Source: Steinernema hermaphroditum (taxonomy: Eukaryota; Nematoda; Chromadorea; Rhabditida; Steinernematidae). From it: DNA of 64,000 nucleotides. Of the stretch, positions 21,654-32,615 are shown in pieces. The notes beneath the pieces were generated by a model. That model was given only the letters and a program-made list of their open reading frames with translations, was not told where the DNA came from and did not search any database. Position 1 is the stretch's first letter, and each line of letters begins with the position of its first letter. The position numbers and the translations under genes were made by a program. Location: assembly GCA_030435675.1 (NCBI GenBank), contig CM059623.1:3808012-3872011 (forward strand), given 5' to 3'.

Positions 21654-22010
21654 TTTTCACGATTTGGACGCAACTTTCTTAAGGTGATTACATGGTCAGG
21701 TGTGCGCATGAAGCAGGCGAGCTTAAGAGTAGCTTGTATGCCAACTTTCAGCGTTCGGAAGGTTCCGGAAGGATTGTAAGACCACGGAAGAGATATCCGT
21801 AATCTATGGTCACTGGCGTCGAAAAATTTGATGTGATCAGCCATCTTTCCTAATTTGCCTTAAAGCGATAGTTAGATCTTTTAGAGTTTAGTAATGTACA
21901 CAGCGTTCACTAACGTTTGCCTACTTGTGTGTCAACTTTTATTGCCTAATAAGCCAATTTTCAGCTCTGAAGTCGACACTTCGGAAGGTTCAGTTGTAAG
22001 AATACGAATA
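21654..22010 (+). repeat. Dispersed repeat family R1, copies 2 and 3 (diverged)
   Basis: Two degenerate copies: GGTCAGGTGTGCGCATG..GTATGCC..GTTCGGAAGGTTCC at about 21654-21770, and AACGTTTGCC..CAGCTC..GACACTTCGGAAGGTTCAG at about 21905-22000. They keep the block order seen at 2094-2222 and 52335-52800. Confidence 0.5.
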
Positions 22011-22321
22011 AAGCCAGTCAGATACTCGGTTAATGAAAAATCGAATTCTGGCCCAAGTTAATATTGTGTGAGTTAGTCATGAGGTAAAACTCTCTTTTGG
22101 TTAGGCTAAATACCTGTCGAAATGAATCATATTCCCATTCGCGTTGTAATGATGACAAATGTTTTATATGTTATGTCAAAATGTCATGCATTCAATGATT
22201 GAAGGAAAAATGAACAGCAAGCTGACGATTTGTAAATGCATGCCGTGCGACACACTTTTTCTAGTATAGATGTTATAAAACCATGGAAATGTTTAACCAA
22301 GAAACCATGGACTAAACTTAC

Positions 22322-22467
22322 TTTGTTTTCGAATAGCCATCGAGTTGTTCCGCTCTCTTAATTGCAACCTTATGATGAACGGAACCTGTCTCGTATCGAA
22401 TAATTGATTTCTTCCTGTTGCTCATGTTCCCCCTTTCCAATTCTGTAATTCTGTTGTCGTTCGCCAT
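22322..22467 (-). CDS. Possible first exon of an unidentified minus-strand gene
   Basis: ATG at 22467 opens a charged frame MANDNRITELERGNMSNRKK.. that ends at a strong GTAAGT donor (22321..22316). I could not find the next exon. A plus-strand frame starts 75 bp away (22542), so the two could share a divergent promoter. Weak evidence. Confidence 0.3.
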
Positions 22468-22541
22468 CACCAAAACAAAAATATTTTCCGATAGCGGGAT
22501 AATCACATGCTATTCCAAGTATTTCCAAAGACTATGATTAA

Positions 22542-22742
22542 ATGGTTCGACGTCGACGTATTAGTAATGCGCCATCAACGCAAAATGCCGAAATGGAATT
22601 TCCAGAATCATATCTTGCTAGCTTGCTCCTGTCCATACTCTCATGTTCAAGACTCATACCAATCTCTGAACGTTTCCCAATCAACGGAACCGCCAGACGA
22701 CGTTTCAACTCCTTACGTCGACGTCGGCGAATTTATTCATAA
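22542..22742 (+). CDS. Possible Arg-rich small protein (66 aa)
   Basis: The frame MVRRRRISNAPSTQNAEMEF.. has a central hydrophobic segment (LASLLLSILSC) flanked by Arg runs at both ends, and is followed 11 nt after the stop by CAATAAATTTG, a possible polyadenylation signal. There is no homology that I recognise. It could be a chance frame. Confidence 0.25.
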   Translation: MVRRRRISNAPSTQNAEMEFPESYLASLLLSILSCSRLIPISERFPINGTARRRFNSLRRRRRIYS

Positions 22743-22998
22743 AACAATAAATTTGAAAAATTTATGGGATCGACATTTATCGCCGTAGCGCAGACGCCGG
22801 CTTCTTTACTCTCGCCTCCCCGCTTTGCACCTGCCACACTGCATTCACTTCTTTGTTTTGGTGGAAAGTGACGATTATTTCCTAGAAAAGCATTTAAATA
22901 TCATTGTGAAAGTGCCAGATGGAAATATTTTTGTTTTTAATACGGATAATCCATTCTGTTGTGAAAGGAAAAAATTCCAATTACAAAAGAAAAGATTT

Positions 22999-23158
22999 GC
23001 GCTCGACCGGATTCGAACTCCATCTAACAGTTTAAGAGGCAAGAATGTTGTCCACTAGACCAACAGTGCAGGAAATCACAGACAATTGTTACGAATGGCT
23101 CACTGGATAGCAGTTTTGATTGGAATGCACGCGTGTCGAGTTCGATTCCTAGTACCTC
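22999..23158. repeat. Head-to-head tRNA-like pair 6
   Basis: The minus arm (23072..22999) reads GTTGGTCTAGTGGACAACAT.. and the B-box GAGTTCGAATCCGG. The plus arm (23092..23158) reads ACGAATGGCTCACTGGATAG.. and the B-box GAGTTCGATTCCTAG, then a T6 tract. The left flank is A-rich, which is T-rich on the minus strand. Same design as the other pairs. Confidence 0.6.
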
Positions 23159-23164
23159 AACTAT

Positions 23165-23720
23165 TTTTTATGCGTCTTTTTTCTTTTTCCTAAGTATTTC
23201 TTCTTCTTTTTTCAAAACTTTCAACAGAACTGCTCCTATTCCCCCTATAAGTGAATCTCCGATTAAGAAGTGACCGAAGCGGTTTGTTGTTTCCATTATA
23301 ATATATTTGCTGTCTTTTTTATTTTATCTCCATGTCATCACATTATTCTATCGAGGCCTTCATATCGTCCTGAAGACCACCTCCTTCACAATCGCTTATC
23401 TCCTTTCCCGATCAACCCTCTCGCGCACTTCAAAAAACTCAATTAGAAGTGCTCGGCACCCAATCTAAGATATCCTGGGCGGCGCCTTGGCCCGGCATAT
23501 CCTAAGCCCTTCCGCGTCGCGTCGCCCCTTCGACCACCCGATTCAGTCCGTGTGGCGCGCGCGTGAAAGTCGCGCAAATTGAAAATTAGTCGAACGTGGT
23601 GGACGAACGAGTTTTGCGCGTGTGCGCCCCTTTCTCGTTAAGATGTTTATTTGCAGGAGCCCTCTTCCCATCGTCTTCCTTTAATTAACCGCCGGTGATG
23701 ACTCTGTAGTTCCATCCGAC
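23165..23720. promoter_or_regulatory. Upstream region of the ANKRD50-like gene
   Basis: The first half is AT-rich. From about 23400 it becomes GC-rich, with GTGTGGCGCGCGCGTGAAAG, CTTTAATTAACC and other TAAT-type motifs, and ends at the ATG at 23721. It probably contains the promoter and 5' UTR. I see no clear TATA box. Confidence 0.4.
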
Positions 23721-26700
23721 ATGCCGTCAGCACCTTTGTTCCTGCGCGAGGAGTCGATTAGCCGATTTCGGCAATCGCTGCACGACGGCGCCGGAAGAAG
23801 TGGAACGGCGCCGTCGCCGATGGCGATCGTTGCGCCCAGGGGCGCCGGAAAAACGTCGTTTATTCGAATGGTCAGTTTTTGGGAACGGAGACAAATGGTG
23901 TACGCGTTAATGGCATCAAACTGATGTGGTGCTTAGTGGTGAGGCGGTGGTGGAGAAGTAATTAGCGAGATGGGGCGATTCTGTGCGAAGAGGTCGTTAG
24001 GACTTCAGATTAATTGCAGCGATGGAGCTTACATGCAGAGGGGGACGAATCAACAAGTCTTTTGGTGAAATCCGAGGGGATCGGATTTTGACCCTAAGGG
24101 GACCGAGGGACCCTTTGGGTCAACAAGAAACAATGGTTCTGCGTATTTATTAAGAAATCACATACGTTTCTTGTTCACAATTTCTTCGATTTTTGAAAGC
24201 TCACTAATGTGGACTAATGAGACGAGTCTGTAAACAGGATTAGTGTGATCTGGGCGCCGAGAGCTAGGCGCCCATTCAATCGTATGACCGATTGAGTCTA
24301 TTGAATCAACTGCTGAGTCAATCGGCGATTGAATCAATCGACTGGCCGATTACGATTCGATTGGTTTTCAATCGAATCGCCAGTCGAATCGCCGATTGAC
24401 GATTCAACTCGCGATTCAATCAGTCAACCGACTCAATTAATTCCCAGCTTTGGGTGTGATATCGGGGTGCGACATTGTGAAGCAATATAAGATCGCAAAA
24501 TAAATCTGTAAATCTGTAAAATCACTAATGTAGATGTGAAAACATTGAACATCATCCGAAGTTTTAAGGGTTCACGCTCGAAATGCCCTCGAAATCAGGG
24601 CTGTACGAGTTTCGAATTTCGAGTTTCGAGGCCTTTTTTGAGTGTCGAGTTTCGAGTTTTGGACGAAACTCAACTCGAAACTCGCCTTGGTCCTGTCACT
24701 ATGATTTTGTGCCACCCAGGGTGATATTGACTGCTACGAGCCCCGCGGTCAATATCACCCTAGATTGTCGTAGCAGTCAATATCACCCTAGATTGTCTAG
24801 CAAAAGATTTCTGCTGATGGAAGTGAAGGATTATGCGGTCTGCGTTAAAGTCGCATATGGCCTGGGTCTAAAGAGGTGTTTAAGTACCTCAAGAAATTAC
24901 CATAAGGCTGTTCAGCAGACTCTGCTGCATCGAATAAGCCCCGGCTCCTCTGCTAGCATGCTTTCTTCATTGAGTTATTAGAAGAACCATTAGTTTGTAA
25001 TTGAGAGTTGAACAGTTAGCTTCAGATTCATATGTTGGAAAGCTATTGGAACAGAGGATGGTTCATGTACAACGTCGTGACGGGCAGATAAGCTCAATCA
25101 GGCTCAATAAGGGCTCAATCGACGCGGCACACTCTCCTGAACCACTGTCCGTTTAAGAAGTTAGGCGAAATCGTCCAAAAACGAGAAATATGCAAAAAAA
25201 AACACTGATTTTCATTACAAAAAATACAAGTTTCGAGTTTTTGGGGGTAAGTTTCCAATAGTTTCGAGTTTCATTTCGAGTTTTCGAGTTTTTGAAAAAA
25301 GTTTCGAGATGCGAGTCTCGACTTTCGAGTTTCGAGTTTCGCACAGCCCTGCTCGAAATCCATGTGCTCCTGAGTCCACGACAGGCGCATGTCACTGAAG
25401 CACCTTGTGATACTTTAAAAATGAAATTTTTCGAACTTACCGATGTTTTACAGTTATCGACGTTTCCACATCGTTAGATTGCATGCATACAGTGCACTTC
25501 GAAATCCGATAAATCAATATCGGTCGTCGTGTCCCACTACTTTGCTTCGCATTCCTATCCGCTACCTTTAACTAAATCGTTTTTTTTTTGTGGAATGATA
25601 TAACGTTACTGTATTTTAGCCTAATTAATCACTTTTGAAAAGGATATACTGAAGATGACAAAATAAGAGATCCGAGCCGACGAGTCGCGTCTCGAGACTC
25701 GAACTCGGACACAATGAGTTTTTGGACATCGGGTCCGCACTCGGACTCTTTTGAAAATCCTAAACGAGTCCGGACTCGGACTTGTTCGGATGTCAAACTC
25801 GATCGGCATCACTGATTACTATAATGTTTTTATCGTTTACATCAGAGTTGTCAGGTTCGGGAACTGGACAAGCTCTGGTCTGCTACATTACAGACTTCCT
25901 TCACTCATAGTTACTTTAAAACAGAGAAATGAGAACTTTTGAAATAATGACTTTACCAACCTCGAAAATAGACACCTGAGCTTCGAGCGTGCCACATAGA
26001 CAGAGGTAGAGTGTTACCTTCAATTCCTTAGCGGTGTAATTAGCTAGAACTACTGAACATCTTCTCCATAGGAAATAACTCACATTTCTTTCTTGACGAC
26101 GCGCCGGCGATTCGTCGACAGCAATTACGGTTGACTGACTATTGTGAAATCTATGCTGGCCCAAATTTAGGGTTGGCCCATATCCATCTTGCTTAATGGA
26201 TATGCCTGTTGCCCAGACAGCGATTTGGGGCATCTAGCTGCTGAAAAGGAGGTCAAACAGGCTCCCAATTTTTTATGCTCTATGTTTTATTTTATTTGTG
26301 TTTCCATGTTTCCCGGAAATTACAACGAAAAGTAGTCATCTCATAATCAATCAAATCTTATTTACAAAATGTCGAAGCAGCTTGGAGTTATGTCCTTCTG
26401 GAACCAGTCACTAACTGTACATTTTTTCATTCTGTAGTGGCCGTAGTTCTTTTTTCGACTTTATACTCAAAAGGTTGCACTGGAAAAAGAGCCGCCAGCA
26501 GGGGTGGACCGATTGCTTTTTAGAAAACGCATCAGTTCACATTGATTATCGCAGCTTTATGGTAACCAGCGGGAGCGATTTGGTGCTTGAGACATGTCAG
26601 AAACAAGCCGCCATAGCTCAGTCGGTTAGAGCGTGGGTCTAATAAGCCCAAGGTCGCAGGTTCGACCCCTGCTGGCGGCAAACTTTTATCCACTCCTCTG

Positions 26701-29700
26701 TGTGTTAATGGATATCAATCATGTATTCACTTTTTAGCAATTTTGAGATATTTTTTCAATGTCATAAACTCACAAAACAACTGGAATTCCTTTTTTCCAT
26801 TAGCGTTGCAGAGAACATTCCACCGGGACGTCCATCAGAACGACGACCACTTAAAGTCGACCGGCGGTGCACATTCCGCGTTTCGGCCAAATTGCAATTT
26901 TCCGAAAAGGCTAACGAGTAAACAAGCCGCTCCGTAAACAACGTCGCCCTCATCGTCTCCGGCGGCCCGTGGTCCCTTGAGGACGGACGTCCTCGGAACT
27001 CCGAAATTCGTGTGTTTCAAAAGAGTTCGCAACAATGCGCCGTCGATAAAAGAGTTTCTGCGCGTCGCTCGTAATTAGCTTTCGCCGACGGCTCCGCCAA
27101 ATGCAGTTACAACAAATAGCGGGCCGATTAAGAAATTCGGCGCGCTTCACGCGATCGCTGAGGCGATGACTAATGCGGGTGATGAGGGCGATGGCGGGAA
27201 GTGCCTGAGAATTTGGACTCCATAATTGCCTTGGCGCGCGTCCTGTCCCGGGGATCTGCAAGAAGTTGCGAGCTGTGGGCACCGACAAAGAGATTTATTG
27301 ACATGGATGAGCATACATCATAAGACAACTCGGCCTCTTCATGTTAGAGAAAATCTTAAAAGGGGACCCAACTAAAGAAATTGTCTTCTTTTCAGATCCA
27401 AAACGACCCTTCCGTGATAGCCGTGCACTTCTGTCGATCGACAGACGCCTACTCCACCGATCGATGCATCATCATCCAGTCCATCTCCAAGCAGCTTATG
27501 CAGACGTTTCCCAACCTCGTCCTTCCGGCGATATCTCCATTAACTCTGCTATTAGGCGGCGTGCAGATTATCGAAGACTACATCGCCGTTCCGCTGGCTT
27601 ATCTCCCTAAGCCGGCGAAGACGATGTGCGTCATCATTGACGACCCGTCACCGAAACTTTTGAAACTAGTCCAGAAGGTATAGTTGTGTATATCTGGGGA
27701 TCGACACTTTATGACTCGTAAACTGAAACTCGTAAAAAAAGTGTAAAACTGCTTGGAAACACGTAGAAAAGAGATTGCTGATTTTTGGATGTCTCCGGGA
27801 TTCGAAACCGCACCGGTTGTTTGACGGCCAGAAATACTAACCACTGCTCTATGGCACGCAGCAGTCGGCGACACCGTGCTTCAGTGGTACTGTGGTTAGC
27901 ATTATAACTCAGCAAACGATCGGCGCGGGTTCGAATCCCAGCGACAGCTTTTCCTTTCTATCGATTTTTTTCATTTTTTATGATGAATTTCAAAAGTTTC
28001 GGCATTCATAACGCCATTTTCAGCTCTCCGAGGTACTACCTTCCTGGCTACGGGTATGCATCGCCTGCAGAGAATGTCCAAAAGGCTTCGAACCTTTCTA
28101 CCTCGACAACGACCAAAGCGAACTGCGCAAGTTCGCGCACAGTACACTTGGAAAGTCTCCCGACGTCGACAAATTAGTCGACAGTGTCAACAACTCCTGG
28201 TTCGAAGTGGCCGTCCACTCGACCCTTCACCGTCTCAAGGTCCTCCCATCGATCTCCCTCGCCGATCCCGAACCTCTCGTTACCGTATTCACCGAAATGC
28301 TTCCCCAACGGATATCTGTCTACCTGCGACTTGTCGCCACCGCTAAACGACCACCCACGACGAATCGTCTCTTGGACGCTTCCCAGCTTGCTCTTCCGAA
28401 CATTAAATTCGAAGATATCAACCAGGAAGTTTGTCTTTTGGAAGAGATCCTCCAAATCGACGAAATTGGATGGGTTCTGAGGGAAGAGCTTCTGGAACTG
28501 GCGGAACCTCTGGAAGAAGGTCATGCAGTGTGGGCGGATTACTGTATCAATCGCGGTGGAGAAACTGCTCAGGAGATTGCCCTTATCGCTTACCATATGG
28601 CCCACTCACCGGTAGCCAGTTTTCCTGACCGTGTGGAAATTCTGAAGCTCCTGGGCGCCGAGGACATCGAGTTCCGATGCGACATCTTTGATGGTCCGAC
28701 GACGAGATTGTTGACGGAAGCCGGAGCGAGGAAGGTCGAGGTTACGGTATGTCTATGTTACTTTTGGACATGCCCTACTAGCCTTAGTCTCAATGATTAA
28801 TCTACCCGTATCCAATCTAGATTCACCTTCCGGTGAACCTAACCCTAAATTGCACTTATTGTCCAACACCTGCTTCATTCACATGTGTAAAATATCGTCT
28901 CAACTGCACCTCTAAAAGACATCTCCCTTTCAGCCCGACTTCGTCTATTCCTGCGCCGTTGGCGACAAACCGCAGGTCTTCGAAAGTCTCTCCAAACAAC
29001 GACCGGAAACCCTGGCCCTCGGGCTCATCGCCGCCGCCAGCAGAGGCCACGCCGAAATCTGCTCCTTGATCCTAGAAATGCATCCTGAATCGGCGCACTT
29101 CGTCGACTATTACCAGTGGAACGCCCTCCGGTCAGCGGCCTGCAATAACCACCTCAACATACTGGATATGTTGGTGAAGTATGGTATCAACGTCGATGAA
29201 TGTGGACCTGGAGGGAGGACAGCGCTGAGAGCTGCTGCTTGGTAAAGTCTTTTGCGAGACGTAGTGTTTAGTGGTGGTGTTTAGGAGTGGTCACCCTGTG
29301 ATAGTGAAGAGGCTGCTTCAAGAGAAGGCTGACGTAAATAAATGTGACACCGAGGGGCGAAGCGCGCTCATGGCCGCGGCGTTTATGGATCATGCGGACA
29401 TCGTCAAAATGCTGATTGAATTCGGAGGAAACACTAATGTAAGACAACTGTCTTATGCCTTAAACATGAAACCCCTATCTGATAGACAAGTGCCCGGCTT
29501 AGCAGGGATATATCTTTGGCTTCTTAAATTCTCTCTTACTCTCTTACTAGAATGAACAACCGTGTATGTGGGCAGGCTTAGCGCCTCAAATGGAACGGCC
29601 TGGGCTATCACAATTCATCCGCTAACTTAACATATTGATAAGAAAACAACTAACATTAGCCGTAGCAAACATGACCGTTCCTTCGTGTTATAAGAAACGA

Positions 29701-32397
29701 TGGACATAGCCGTATAACCAACTGAACCAGTTGAGCCGGCTGGCCAACGGTTCAGCCGATTCGTGAGCCATGGGTCAGCTGACTGATTAGCTCAACCATC
29801 AACAGATTCACGACTAGCTTCAGTCGATCCGTTCGTCCCCATCTCTGGTTGCAAATCTAGATAGGGCGTACATAGGTAGCGGTCCAAAAACTGAAGTATT
29901 AGTTATTAGTTCCAAGAACATAAGAATATTAGTATCACTTTTTACTCCAAAAAGGTCATTTTTCACTTTTAAACATTTTGTTTTAGTAGGCTTAGGCTGT
30001 GATAACTCCTGATAACAATAAAAAATCCTAAAAACATTAACCTCAGCTTTCGATCGACCACCATAGGTCGATAGCTTTCTTATATGTTGGCAAGTTTTGC
30101 CTCTCGAATGTGGCAAAATGTGGTTAAATTCCATGGCATCATCAACCCTATTCTGTCAGCACTGACTCAGGATAGATAGTATCCACTCCCGCACGAACTA
30201 AGACTTACCATCGAGCAACTCTATGTTTTCTCTGCGCCTCTCACACTGCTGTTTTCAAACAGTAAAGAAAGTGCGGTTATAATAAAAGCGCCGGGATTAG
30301 CACATCTCGTGGAACGGTCCGGAGGTCGCGGGCAATCATAGTGATCTGTCGGACTCTATACTAGGCTGCATGAGAAAAAACAAAACCCTAAAAACATTAG
30401 CCTTTGCCCGCGGTCGACAACTTGACCGTTCCTTTTTTGCGTCTATGATTAATTCCTTTGTTAACACCTTCTTGATTATTCTTGCCTCGAATTCCACCTA
30501 TACATTTCATACCTGTTCCCTACCCCAAAAAAGTTGCTTGGGGCTACATTTTACATCACATCTTGATCTTGGACATCTTGATCGTTATCCTGTGAAAGTG
30601 AAAAGAGTGAAAATCTGGCTAAAACACTGATACGAACCACTTGAAATGTCCGGCTCCAATCGGACTCTATCATTTGGGATCGTACGCCTATACGGATGGC
30701 ATCGTTCTCACGATAACTCACGTCTTTTTTTCCAATAAACGCTGATATTTTGAGGTCACGTCCTAGCCTACTTACCAAGCACTTGATGAGAACACAAACT
30801 AAACTCCATGCCATTGCAGCTAGTGGACAACTCCGGCGCCACGGCCCTCCACCTCTCCCTCTCCAACAGCTCCAAATCGGCCGAGCACAAGTCGACCATC
30901 CTGAACCTCCTCAAAGGCGGATCGGACGTTAACGCCACGGATCGCCACGAGAGGAACTGCCTCCACCTGGCCGCCTACCACGGCGAGCCGACGATCTCGG
31001 CGATCATCGAGGAGTCGTCCAACATCGACGCCCAAGACAGCAACGGCTGCACGGCGCTCATGCTGGCCGCCTGTCAGGGCCAACTCGAAGCCGTCCAGAT
31101 GCTCGTCTCGCACGGCTCCGGCATCGACGCCATCGACAACGACGGTCGGACGGCGTTGATGCACGCCGCCATCCACGATCATCTCCCCATCGTCGACTTG
31201 CTTCTGTCGCTTGGCGCCGACGAAGCTCACAAGGACAATAATGGCGCCGTGGCGTTGCACTACGCCTGCGCGCACCCGAACATCAATCTGTGCCGCGCGC
31301 TGTGCACGTCGTCCACCCTCAACGCCATGGATAGGTACGGTAATCGACCGTTGATGATCGCTGTCCAACACAATCACATCGAGGTATGTTTCTCGTCGTT
31401 TTTTCTTATGTATAGATCCGTTTCTTGTCAGATCGTGAACGAACTCCTCGACTACGGTGCCCCGGCCGATGCCAAATCGCTCGACGGCGACTCTCCCCTC
31501 AGAATCGCCTCGTTCGCCGGCAACATCGACATGATCCGTTTGGTGGCGTCCTATCCAGGCGTGGATCTCGACGACGTCGACCTCGACGGGAACCCTCTCC
31601 TCCACACGCTTCTCAGCAACGGATCCGATCTGTCGGTGGCCGCGTGCCTTCTTGACCTCGGCGCGTGCACGTCGGCAACGGACTCGCATGGCCGCAACGC
31701 AGCTCACGTTGTCGCCTCTCTGAACGACGTCTCCGCCGCTGAACTGCTCCTCAGGAAGGGCGCCAATTTCGACTGGAAAGATTCCGGTGGGAGAACGCCG
31801 CTAATGAGCGCTGTTTGGGCCGGAAATGTGAAGATCGTGCACTGGATGTGCAAAACCGTTCCCATTTCGTTGGATGAAGTCGATTGCGAGGTAAGAATAT
31901 CGAGAAATACATTACTTAGTGATCAAAACCGGTACCCACTGATCCACCTGAGCACGGAGTCCGCTAGGCCAATGAACTATAATGTCTAGCCATTGCAGAC
32001 TCCGTCCGGTGGATTAGTGGATATCGGTGCAGATCACTAATCGGTCGTCCATAGCACCTCCAGACCGTCTGCTTACCCCTCATTCCATTCATTCTAGGGT
32101 GCTACGGCTCTGAACATCGCCTGCAACCTTGGCAACCGAGACATAGTGGCGCTGCTCCTCCGCTACGGCGCCGACCCAACGATCCACGACCTTCTCGGCC
32201 GCTGCGCCGTCGACATCGCCATGTTGGCCGGTCACGACAATATACTCCACCTCCTGAAGAACCCGACAGGCTCGGCCGATTCATCGGGATTCGGATCTCT
32301 CCCCAGCAGCCACTCAGGAACGCCGCCGCTCACCCACGCGCGCCGTTCCGGAGTGATGACGAATCCGCGGTTTTCCGTTAAGAAGATGAACGCGTAG
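23721..32397 (+). CDS. ANKRD50-like protein: P-loop domain and ankyrin repeats (979 aa, 8 exons)
   Basis: Exons 23721..23870, 27396..27677, 28024..28746, 28934..29241, 29285..29438, 30820..31383, 31432..31890 and 32098..32397 join in frame with GT..AG introns. Residues 38-46 (APRGAGKTS) are a Walker A motif with Ala for the first Gly. MCVIIDDP near 127-134 resembles Walker B. HFCRSTDAYSTDRC matches the 'HFCKA' stretch after the P-loop in ANKRD50. From about residue 386 come some 14-16 ankyrin repeats, e.g. GGRTALRAAAWSGHPVIV and GRSALMAAAFMDHADIVKML, closer to vertebrate ANKRD50 than to TANC. In mammals ANKRD50 works with SNX27-retromer in endosome-to-surface recycling. The product is shorter than human ANKRD50 (about 1,430 aa), mainly in repeat number. 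Intron 1 is 3.5 kb and holds a hAT element and tRNA-Ile. Intron 2 holds a tRNA-like pair. A possible AATAAA lies at 32505. Confidence 0.85.
24296..24445. repeat. Degenerate GATTCAATCGGC-type repeat
   Basis: About 150 bp of interleaved ATTGAATC, CGATTGA, TCAATCG and GATTCGA motifs on both strands, many overlapping and palindromic. It lies in intron 1 of the ANKRD50-like gene, upstream of the hAT element. No larger unit length is apparent by eye. Confidence 0.45.
24588..25359. mobile_element. Non-autonomous hAT-type transposon (756 bp) with 8-bp target duplication
   Basis: The element runs 24596..25351. The ends are CAGGGCTGT..ACAGCCCTG with subterminal arrays of TTTCGAGTTTCGAG on both sides. 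It is flanked by an identical 8-bp direct repeat, CTCGAAAT (24588-24595 and 25352-25359). An 8-bp duplication with CAGGGCTG-like ends is diagnostic of the hAT superfamily. There is no transposase frame. It sits in intron 1 of the ANKRD50-like gene and contains a small nested inverted repeat. Confidence 0.9.
24719..24788. repeat. Inverted repeat nested in the hAT element
   Basis: A 21-bp perfect inverted repeat (GGGTGATATTGACTGCTACG.. at 24719-24739, its complement at 24768-24788). An extra partial copy, GTCAATATCACCCTAG, lies between the arms. It is probably a smaller inverted-repeat element inserted in the hAT element, or a hairpin belonging to it. Confidence 0.7.
25665..25815 (+). repeat. 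GAGTCCGGACTCGGAC repeat with CAGTGATGCC end
   Basis: Contains GACGAGTCGCGTCTCGAGAC, AACGAGTCCGGACTCGGAC and the terminal CTCGATCGGCATCACTG. It is related to the degenerate units at 6131-6340. It lies in intron 1 of the ANKRD50-like gene. Only one end is clear. Confidence 0.45.
26607..26680 (+). tRNA. tRNA-Ile (AAT)
   Basis: A complete cloverleaf. The acceptor stem GCCGCCA/TGGCGGC pairs fully, the D-arm is GCTCAGTCGGTTAGAGC, the anticodon stem TGGGT/GCCCA encloses CTAATAA (anticodon AAT, read as IAU), and the T-arm is GCAGGTTCGACCCCTGC. Discriminator A, followed by ACTTTTATC. It lies in intron 1 of the ANKRD50-like gene, in the same orientation. Confidence 0.95.
26830..27280. promoter_or_regulatory. 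GC-rich intronic island
   Basis: A GC-rich stretch in intron 1 of the ANKRD50-like gene with CTCGTAATTAGCTTTC and CGTCGCTCGTAATTAG sites. Frames on both strands are short and lack splice sites. It resembles the other enhancer-like islands in the window. Function is inferred from composition alone. Confidence 0.3.
27790..27948. repeat. Head-to-head tRNA-like pair 7 (intron 2 of ANKRD50-like gene)
   Basis: The minus arm (27860..27790) reads CATAGAGCAGTGGTTAGTAT.. then ACCGGTGCGGTTTCGAATCC. The plus arm (27869..27948) reads GCTTCAGTGGTACTGTGGTT.. then AACGATCGGCGCGGGTTCG. The plus arm is followed by TTTTCC and T7 tracts. The left flank has A7 (T7 on the minus strand). Confidence 0.65.
29439..30819. 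repeat. Intron 5 of ANKRD50-like gene with three related repeat segments
   Basis: Segments at about 29580-29700, 29990-30080 and 30280-30440 share AAACCCTAAAAACATTAGCC-like strings and GACCGTTCC. A GGCTGGCCAACGGTTCAGCC-type simple repeat lies at 29720-29800. No missing exon is evident, since flanking exons join in phase 0. Confidence 0.4.
31916..32040. mobile_element. 125-bp foldback MITE in intron 7 of ANKRD50-like gene
   Basis: Ends TTAGTGATC..GATCACTAA are perfect 9-bp inverted repeats. Internal blocks ATCCACC, ACGGAGTC and CCG pair across the element so that most of the 125 bp can fold back. No coding capacity. It accounts for why this 207-nt intron is longer than most in the gene. Confidence 0.7.
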
Positions 32398-32615
32398 TTC
32401 TCAGAGATCAGCAGATTTTATTTTGCTCAAAGCATGCGCTTTTGTTTGCACAGAAAAGTCCTCAATTTCTTCATTATTGTCGAAATGACACCAAAGCTGA
32501 ACACAATAAATGTCTCCGGTGATCAACGAGTAGTGCGCAAGATATTAGTATGAACGAGACTAATGACAGTAACAACAGTATTTAGTAGAACAAAGGTGTA
32601 CACTATCCATCAAAA

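Noticed and set aside
30820..31707. 295-codon open frame on the minus strand
   Set aside because: It is the antisense shadow of ankyrin-repeat exons 6 and 7, kept open by codon bias; the sense frame gives clear ankyrin repeats.
23721..32397. Assignment of the ankyrin gene to TANC1/2 (rolling pebbles)
   Set aside because: Ankyrin segments such as GGRTALRAAAWSGHPVIV and the final GATALNIACN..GADP..HD repeat match ANKRD50 more closely, and no TPR region follows the repeats.
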